Source of the DNA: Verrucomicrobiota bacterium
GTDB lineage: Bacteria > Verrucomicrobiota > Verrucomicrobiia > Verrucomicrobiales > DEV007
Direction of reading: 5' to 3'
NCBI GenBank assembly: GCA_030625775.1
Contig: DAOUQC010000008.1
Span: forward strand, 1 to 64,000
Length of the DNA stretch: 64,000 nucleotides
Of the stretch, positions 60,501 through 64,000 are shown one piece after another. The notes under the pieces were generated by a model. It was not told the origin of the DNA and searched no databases. It was given only the letters and a program-made list of their open reading frames with translations. Both the position numbers and the translations under genes were made by a program. Position 1 is the stretch's first letter. Every line of letters starts with the position of its first letter.

Positions 60501-60951
60501 TTTGCCACAGGGAATTGTTCAGAATCGCATTCTTGGAATCTGCATGTACTTTGTTGGCTTCTTGATCTGCTTCATAACTGTAATCCAGCCGATTGGGAAA
60601 TCCCTGCACCGGTGTAGCTCGTTCAAAAATTGCCTTCTCCAACTGACTGACCGGTGTCTCCGACTCGTCCAACCATAATCGCAGGGTTCCCGCCACATCT
60701 TCTCCCAGATAGGGACGCGGCGCAGCAAGGAATACCGAAGCGCCCCCCTTGGCCGCTTCCACAGCAGCAGTGACCGCGCCGGTCGAGCCGCCCACCACTA
60801 CAACATCGACATCGTAGGCGATGGGAATGTCCCGCGCAGATTCAATCACACTTTCGGCAGCGTTGACCGATGGGAGATAAAGTCCGGCAATAGCCAGAAT
60901 GAGGGTTTGAACACTCTTTTTGAGGAGAGAGGAAAGTGATGAGGGCTTCAT
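57529..60951 (-). CDS. secreted double FAD-dependent oxidoreductase with galactose-binding insertion
   Basis: 1140 residues from the ATG at 60951, giving a signal peptide (SVQTLILAIAGLYLPSVNA). Two FAD/NAD-binding Rossmann motifs are seen: VVVVGGSTGAVTAAVEAAKGG (about 50) and VVVAGGGTGGAPAGIGAARKG (about 562). The first domain is interrupted at about 145-260 by a discoidin-like galactose-binding module (TTVIADLGKMARVKELHLFSFERA, CRFVKVKVKKS). The second belongs to the FAD_oxidored type common in secreted proteins of this lineage. About 220 C-terminal residues look like HEAT-type helices. It is divergent from the NosR-like gene, with 86 bp between the starts. Confidence 0.82.
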   Translation of the reverse strand: MKPSSLSSLLKKSVQTLILAIAGLYLPSVNAAESVIESARDIPIAYDVDVVVVGGSTGAVTAAVEAAKGGASVFLAAPRPYLGEDVAGTLRLWLDESETPVSQLEKAIFERATPVQGFPNRLDYSYEADQEANKVHADSKNAILNNSLWQKAASDSVQYDVDTTVIADLGKMARVKELHLFSFERAGEFVVDEVEVWTSPNGKLWRDLGKIETVKKTDGGDALVQWSLPVKQPCRFVKVKVKKSPEAERMLLGELVLVEDREVTVDPNAVKPPATPMQVKIALDEALLEAGVTYLYGSMVTDALVDGKGQVAGVVMSNRAGRQAVRAKVIIDATQRATAARAAGVEFQVYPSGPRIFQRIVAGGVVRQGKGISAEKAEVKFYSQEGTHDVFVYQLKIDMPDSSAASFARAEVIAREQTFDVALVDESDVLFQVPPDPMKAKAKHQGSDMDVEKLDLAVFQAAKKEGLFVLGGCADISRESAAKLLRPLNLMRLGKRVGAAAAKLAKSRQASGEVRVFSQMEEGSQSPGELRESLNGTRPTYQGLPVVASPERSLPILGSYDVVVAGGGTGGAPAGIGAARKGARTLVLEYQDHLGGVGTQGLISTYYHGYRKGFTVEVDTSIKEMGGPKRKGGWNPVAKRELWRREIVAAGGEIWFSTLACGAVVKDGKVTGVIVATPQGRGVVLAGTVVDSTGNSDIAIAAGADFISTSADHVAMQGTGLSPRRLGTGYRNTDYSFADESDPVDQWRMIVAARKKYRDSYDLSSFIDTRERRRIVGDAYISPLDIINQRSWHDTISLHQSNFDTHGYTVHPIFLIDFPDKKSMTAPVPYRALLPKGIDGILVTGLGISAHRDSMPILRMQPCIQNQGYAAGVAAATISKKGIPTRSLDIKTLQEHLVEIGSLPESMLKASDSGPANDDLIAQAVTSVIQGYRGLAILLEEKEKALPLLREAFKKSDQPEQQAIYANILGMLGDSGGASVLMEMVGTQDWDEGWNFRGMGQFGGSISQLDSHIIALGLSGAAEGLPKIIEKVKSLDETKEFSHHRAVAMALEAQRDPSSAQPLAELLSQEGMSGYAITNIGESERQEQRSEPLREIILARALYRCGDHEGLGEKILRQYENDLRGLFAQHAHAILKEGKR

Positions 60952-61037
60952 AATTCTTAGATCAGGTGATGAAAGTTTAAATTGAGTTCCGCCCATTGCA
61001 AAGAATACTACAGGGTCAATTTGCGGTTCCCCACAAA

Positions 61038-62738
61038 ATGCCCACCGCCAAAACCAAGATCCGTCGCTATCTCGTCCATTCCTATCGGATCGGATTGTTC
61101 GTATTGTTGATTTTCATGATCCACCAGCAGCACCGCTGGTTCATGGCTCAGAAACAAGGAGCGATGAAGCAGTTGGTCAGCGTCGAAAAAGTCGCCGCCT
61201 TTTTCCCGCAAGCCAGCAGCCTGGGTGACTGGGATCCCGGCCACAGGGGGCAAAATGTTTTTGATGCTAAAGGAAACAAACTGGGACATGTCATTCAGAC
61301 TTCCCCCGAAGCTGATAATATTTATGGGTTTTCCGGCCCGAGCAATACAATGATTGCCTTTTCAAAGGAGCTAAAAATTCTTGGCATTTCTGTCATACGC
61401 AGTGACGACACCCGTGAACATCTCGCCGCCCTGCTGAAGGATGAGCTCTTCCTGACTCAATGGAATGCGTTGAACGCTATGGAAGCCGCCGCCATGCACG
61501 AGGTTTATGCCGTTTCCGGAGCCACCCTAACCAGCAGTTCCATCGCCGACGGAATAGCCCGGCGACTGGGAGGTCGTGCGAAAAAATCCCGTTTCCCCGA
61601 AGCGATCACCCTTGAGGAAATCCAGCCCTTTCTGGAAGGTGCTGCAGCCCTCGAAAGCAGCTCCGGACAACCCTATCTGAAGCGTATTCTCGATGCCACC
61701 GGCACTCTCATCGGCTACGCCTGCCGCACTTCACCGCACGCCGATCACATGATCGGGTATCAGGGCCCCACCGATGTACTGTTCATTCTCGACGCGAAAG
61801 AACGTGTCAGCGAACTAGTGATTCGCAGCAGCTACGACAACGAACCCTTTGTCAGCTATCTCATTGAGGACGAATATTTTTTTAATAACTTCAAAGGTTT
61901 TCGCCTCGATGAAATCAGCCAGATCGAGATCGGTGAAGAAGAAATCTATGCGATTTCCAGTGCTACCAAAACCAGTATAACCGTCGCTGAAGGACTCGTC
62001 GAAAGTGCCACTGAAATCATCAAGGTTCACGAAGAGCTTGCTCCCCAAGCGCTGCTCAATCTACGGATGCGTGACTACGGCACCATCGTCATGGTGCTGT
62101 TTGCTCTGGTGATCGCCCACAGTCGTTTACGTGGCAAGCGGTGGCTGAGAACCGCCTTCCAACTTACACTGGTGATCTATCTTGGTTTCATCAATGCGGA
62201 TATGGTTTCGCAGGCCCAACTGGTTGGCTGGGCAAAATCCGGCATCCCCTGGCAGGTGGCCCCTGGTTTGATTTTCCTGACCGCCGCTGCCTTTATTACT
62301 CCGGTTTTTTCCGGCAGGCAGGTTTATTGTACCCATCTCTGTCCCTTCGGCGCCTGCCAGGACCTGGTGGCCGGACGACTTCCCTATCAATTCAGTATCA
62401 AAGGCAAATGGGAAAAAATCCTGGTCTGCATTCCCGTTTTCCTACTGGCCTGGAGCCTGATCGTGACCTTGGGCCACCTGCCATTCAGCCTGATTGCCAT
62501 CGAACCTTTCGACGCTTTTGTATTTCGCATCGCCGCTTGGACCACCCTCACCCTTGCTATCACCGGTTTGATCGCTTCGCTGTTCGTCAAGCGGGCCTAT
62601 TGCCGCTATGCCTGCCCGAGCGGGGCGCTGCTTAAATACCTCCGCTTTGGCGGCACGGCGAGCGAACGCTTCGGGCTGCGGGATGTTATCGCCACCGCTT
62701 TTGTCCTGCTGGCCATGGCAATGCTTGTCTGGAGATAG
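61038..62738 (+). CDS. NosR-like membrane protein with two FMN-binding domains and Cys clusters
   Basis: 566 residues from the ATG at 61038. One N-terminal helix is followed by two periplasmic FMN-binding domains. The first has SGATLTSSS (about 160), the same core as the covalent FMN attachment site of NqrC/RnfG-type proteins; the second has SSATKTS (about 307), with Gly replaced by Ser. About five transmembrane helices follow, with the cluster motifs CTHLCPFGAC (C431, C435, C440) and CRYACPSGA (C522, C526). The C-terminal tail stops before any ferredoxin domain, unlike true NosR. It likely moves electrons between the membrane and a periplasmic flavoprotein. Confidence 0.85.
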   Translation: MPTAKTKIRRYLVHSYRIGLFVLLIFMIHQQHRWFMAQKQGAMKQLVSVEKVAAFFPQASSLGDWDPGHRGQNVFDAKGNKLGHVIQTSPEADNIYGFSGPSNTMIAFSKELKILGISVIRSDDTREHLAALLKDELFLTQWNALNAMEAAAMHEVYAVSGATLTSSSIADGIARRLGGRAKKSRFPEAITLEEIQPFLEGAAALESSSGQPYLKRILDATGTLIGYACRTSPHADHMIGYQGPTDVLFILDAKERVSELVIRSSYDNEPFVSYLIEDEYFFNNFKGFRLDEISQIEIGEEEIYAISSATKTSITVAEGLVESATEIIKVHEELAPQALLNLRMRDYGTIVMVLFALVIAHSRLRGKRWLRTAFQLTLVIYLGFINADMVSQAQLVGWAKSGIPWQVAPGLIFLTAAAFITPVFSGRQVYCTHLCPFGACQDLVAGRLPYQFSIKGKWEKILVCIPVFLLAWSLIVTLGHLPFSLIAIEPFDAFVFRIAAWTTLTLAITGLIASLFVKRAYCRYACPSGALLKYLRFGGTASERFGLRDVIATAFVLLAMAMLVWR

Positions 62739-62740
62739 GC

Positions 62741-62789
62741 AATCGTTGCTAACAACGATTATTGGGTAAGCGGCATTATTTCACCCAAT
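62741..62789. other. two hairpins downstream of the NosR-like gene
   Basis: AATCGTT-GCTAAC-AACGATT (62741-62760) is a perfect 7-6-7 palindrome, and ATTGGGT (62761-62767) pairs with ACCCAAT (62783-62789). The first starts three bases after the stop codon. Neither is followed by a T-tract, so termination is uncertain. They lie in the 311-bp stretch 62739-63049, which otherwise holds only the small ORF below and a low-complexity AT-rich part. Confidence 0.5.
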
Positions 62790-62845
62790 GATCTTAGCAG
62801 CTATGGCTTTATCCGGTCAATCGAAGAACCCAATAAGGAAGGTGA

Positions 62846-62947
62846 ATGAAAATCATTGATGCGAGTATCAGAACAGCAAAAGTTATGAAAATTTCATCGA
62901 AAGTTTTGGTATTATTGTTGGGGATTTACTTTTCCCTCTTATCATAG
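62846..62947 (+). CDS. possible 33-residue hydrophobic small protein
   Basis: ATG to TAG, 33 codons, preceded by AAGGAAGGTGA ending at the start codon, a strong Shine-Dalgarno for this window. The peptide starts MKIIDASIRTAKVMKIS and ends in a 15-residue hydrophobic stretch (KVLVLLLGIYFSLLS). It lies between the NosR-like gene and the DUF2207-like gene on the same strand. There is no homology evidence, so it may be a chance frame. Confidence 0.35.
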   Translation: MKIIDASIRTAKVMKISSKVLVLLLGIYFSLLS

Positions 62948-63049
62948 CCGTGGGAATAAAAACCCTTACACTTTTTCCCAATAATCACAGTGCTTGCCCT
63001 TCGATATCCCATAGTAAATTAACAGGAATCCATCTCCTGTTGTAAAAAC

Positions 63050-64000
63050 ATGAAAAATAAATCGTCATTTATGAGCAAGCTGATCATTGGGCTCATTGCT
63101 CTGGCTCTCTATCTTGTTCTCAAATACCATGACACTTCAGGTTTCCAATCGGCCATGAAATTTCTTTTCAATCCGGACAGCCGTCTGGCCCTGCCCCAGT
63201 ATTGGCAGGACAAACGAATGATGATGATTGCCGGGCTTCTGCTACTGCTGCTGCTTTATTACAAGCGGACATGGTGCAACTATTTCAAGCTGTCGCAGAT
63301 TTATCGAGGCTCTGAACCAAAGGTGGAAAAACCACCCCTGTCGGCTTTGCAGGCCAGTTATTTTTTCCACCAGGATAAAGTCCGTTATTTGCTCACTTGG
63401 TTGATTGACTCATGCAAGCGTGGCCTCATTTCCCTTCACTACAGCAAGGGCCCCGCCCCCTGGTCCATTGAACTTGAAGCAGACACGCATTCCAGCCAAA
63501 TTGATCGCCAGCAACTTAATGCTGTGTTCAAAAAAGACGCTATCGTTCCCCTGAAAGCCTGGATGTCCGACCCTGACGATAAGCTTCAATCACTTGCTGA
63601 TGATCTCTACGCAGAGGCCAAACAGAAAGCCGAAGGACAAAGCCAGCATCGCCAAAGCAGCTTGCCCGCCTGGCTGGCTCTGGCTGCTTTGATCGCAGAA
63701 ATCCCGTTTTACAATGCCAGCCTGGCTGGAGAGAATCCGGGAATATTGGCCATTGTCGTATTTGCCTCCCTCCTGTCGGCCGTCCCTGCATATGCCTTCA
63801 CCTATAACTTTCCGTTATTTTTTACCGAATCAAAAACCCTGGCGCTCGCCATGCTCATTGCGGCATGCTTGTTCACCTTGCTGGGGCTTTGGATGATTTT
63901 TTCTTCCTCACATTTTTCCGGCATTTATACAGCTGCGGCGCTCTATCCAGGCCTAATGATTTCCATGATCCTGCTAATCATGAAGCAACCCGTCTTACCC
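63050..64000 (+). CDS. DUF2207-like membrane protein, 3'-truncated
   Basis: The frame is open from the ATG at 63050 to the window end, 317 codons. Hydrophobic segments are at about 9-24 and 60-74 and several follow after 210. Between them, PPLSALQASYFFHQDKVRYLLTWLIDSCKRGLISLHYSKG resembles the DUF2207 pattern (PPxxLSPA, then DLAxRG), and DRQQLNAVFKKDAIVPLKAW fits its downstream segment. The region after about 210 has the expected transmembrane run. The 3' end lies outside the window. Confidence 0.6.
   Translation, partial: MKNKSSFMSKLIIGLIALALYLVLKYHDTSGFQSAMKFLFNPDSRLALPQYWQDKRMMMIAGLLLLLLLYYKRTWCNYFKLSQIYRGSEPKVEKPPLSALQASYFFHQDKVRYLLTWLIDSCKRGLISLHYSKGPAPWSIELEADTHSSQIDRQQLNAVFKKDAIVPLKAWMSDPDDKLQSLADDLYAEAKQKAEGQSQHRQSSLPAWLALAALIAEIPFYNASLAGENPGILAIVVFASLLSAVPAYAFTYNFPLFFTESKTLALAMLIAACLFTLLGLWMIFSSSHFSGIYTAAALYPGLMISMILLIMKQPVLP

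Noticed and set aside
61038-62738. NosR of a nitrous oxide reductase operon
   Set aside because: There are no nosZ, nosD, nosF or nosY genes, the ferredoxin-type C-terminus is missing, and two FMN domains replace one.

Overview
The window looks like chromosomal DNA of a Gram-negative member of the Verrucomicrobiota, probably Verrucomicrobiales. This is inferred from gene content: lipid A and heptose genes (lpxI, lpxB, hldD), many exported proteins, Cys-type sulfatases, a DUF6797 cytochrome c, DUF1080 and AsmA proteins, Tat-exported Gfo/Idh oxidoreductases, neutral-ceramidase-like enzymes, PQQ-type propellers and long coiled-coil secreted proteins of types common in Verrucomicrobia and Planctomycetes. 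There is no rRNA, recognisable tRNA, CRISPR, phage or insertion sequence. Both strands are used in short runs, and many genes are single or in pairs.

Layout. 0-12 kb: a partial Gfo/Idh oxidoreductase, a GT39-like membrane glycosyltransferase, an FG-GAP propeller, an SGNH-esterase/BNR fusion, a large DUF6797-cytochrome c, then DUF1080 and AsmA genes that overlap. 12-22 kb: a likely carbohydrate-scavenging cluster with a PEGA/FGE-like protein, two sulfatases (one exported, one apparently cytosolic), a BNR sialidase-like protein preceded by a 91-bp heptamer array, a CbiX-like chelatase and a ceramidase-like enzyme. 22-25 kb: the lipid A operon lpxI - Gfo/Idh - lpxB. 25-29.5 kb: dnaX, ybaB, a membrane endo/exonuclease/phosphatase protein and a MYG1-like protein. 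29.5-36.5 kb: a second ceramidase-like enzyme, a Tat Gfo/Idh enzyme, an exported caspase-fold peptidase candidate overlapping an exported ankyrin protein, and a ROK kinase. 36.6-43.5 kb: a lipoprotein, a PQQ-like propeller, an RtcB ligase and a PhoD-like phosphatase. 43.6-53 kb: DsbD, hldD, uxaC, a Na+/Ca2+ exchanger, a YugP-type peptidase, a PHP phosphodiesterase and an atypical Nramp-fold transporter. 53-57.3 kb: four unrecognised membrane or secreted proteins. 57.5-62.7 kb: a divergent pair, a 1140-aa secreted FAD protein and a NosR-like two-FMN-domain membrane protein. The window ends in a partial DUF2207-like membrane protein.

The less expected signals are these: the divergent FAD/FMN pair, which may be an extracytosolic flavin electron-transfer system; the ankyrin/caspase-fold operon; a dispersed family of 20-bp intergenic palindromes with a fixed 7-6-7 layout, one of which has spawned a 12-bp tandem array; heptamer arrays, one running into a start codon and one encoding the C-terminus of LpxB; and a Gfo/Idh dehydrogenase inside the lipid A operon. 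All functions are inferred from sequence motifs read by eye; no database search was made.
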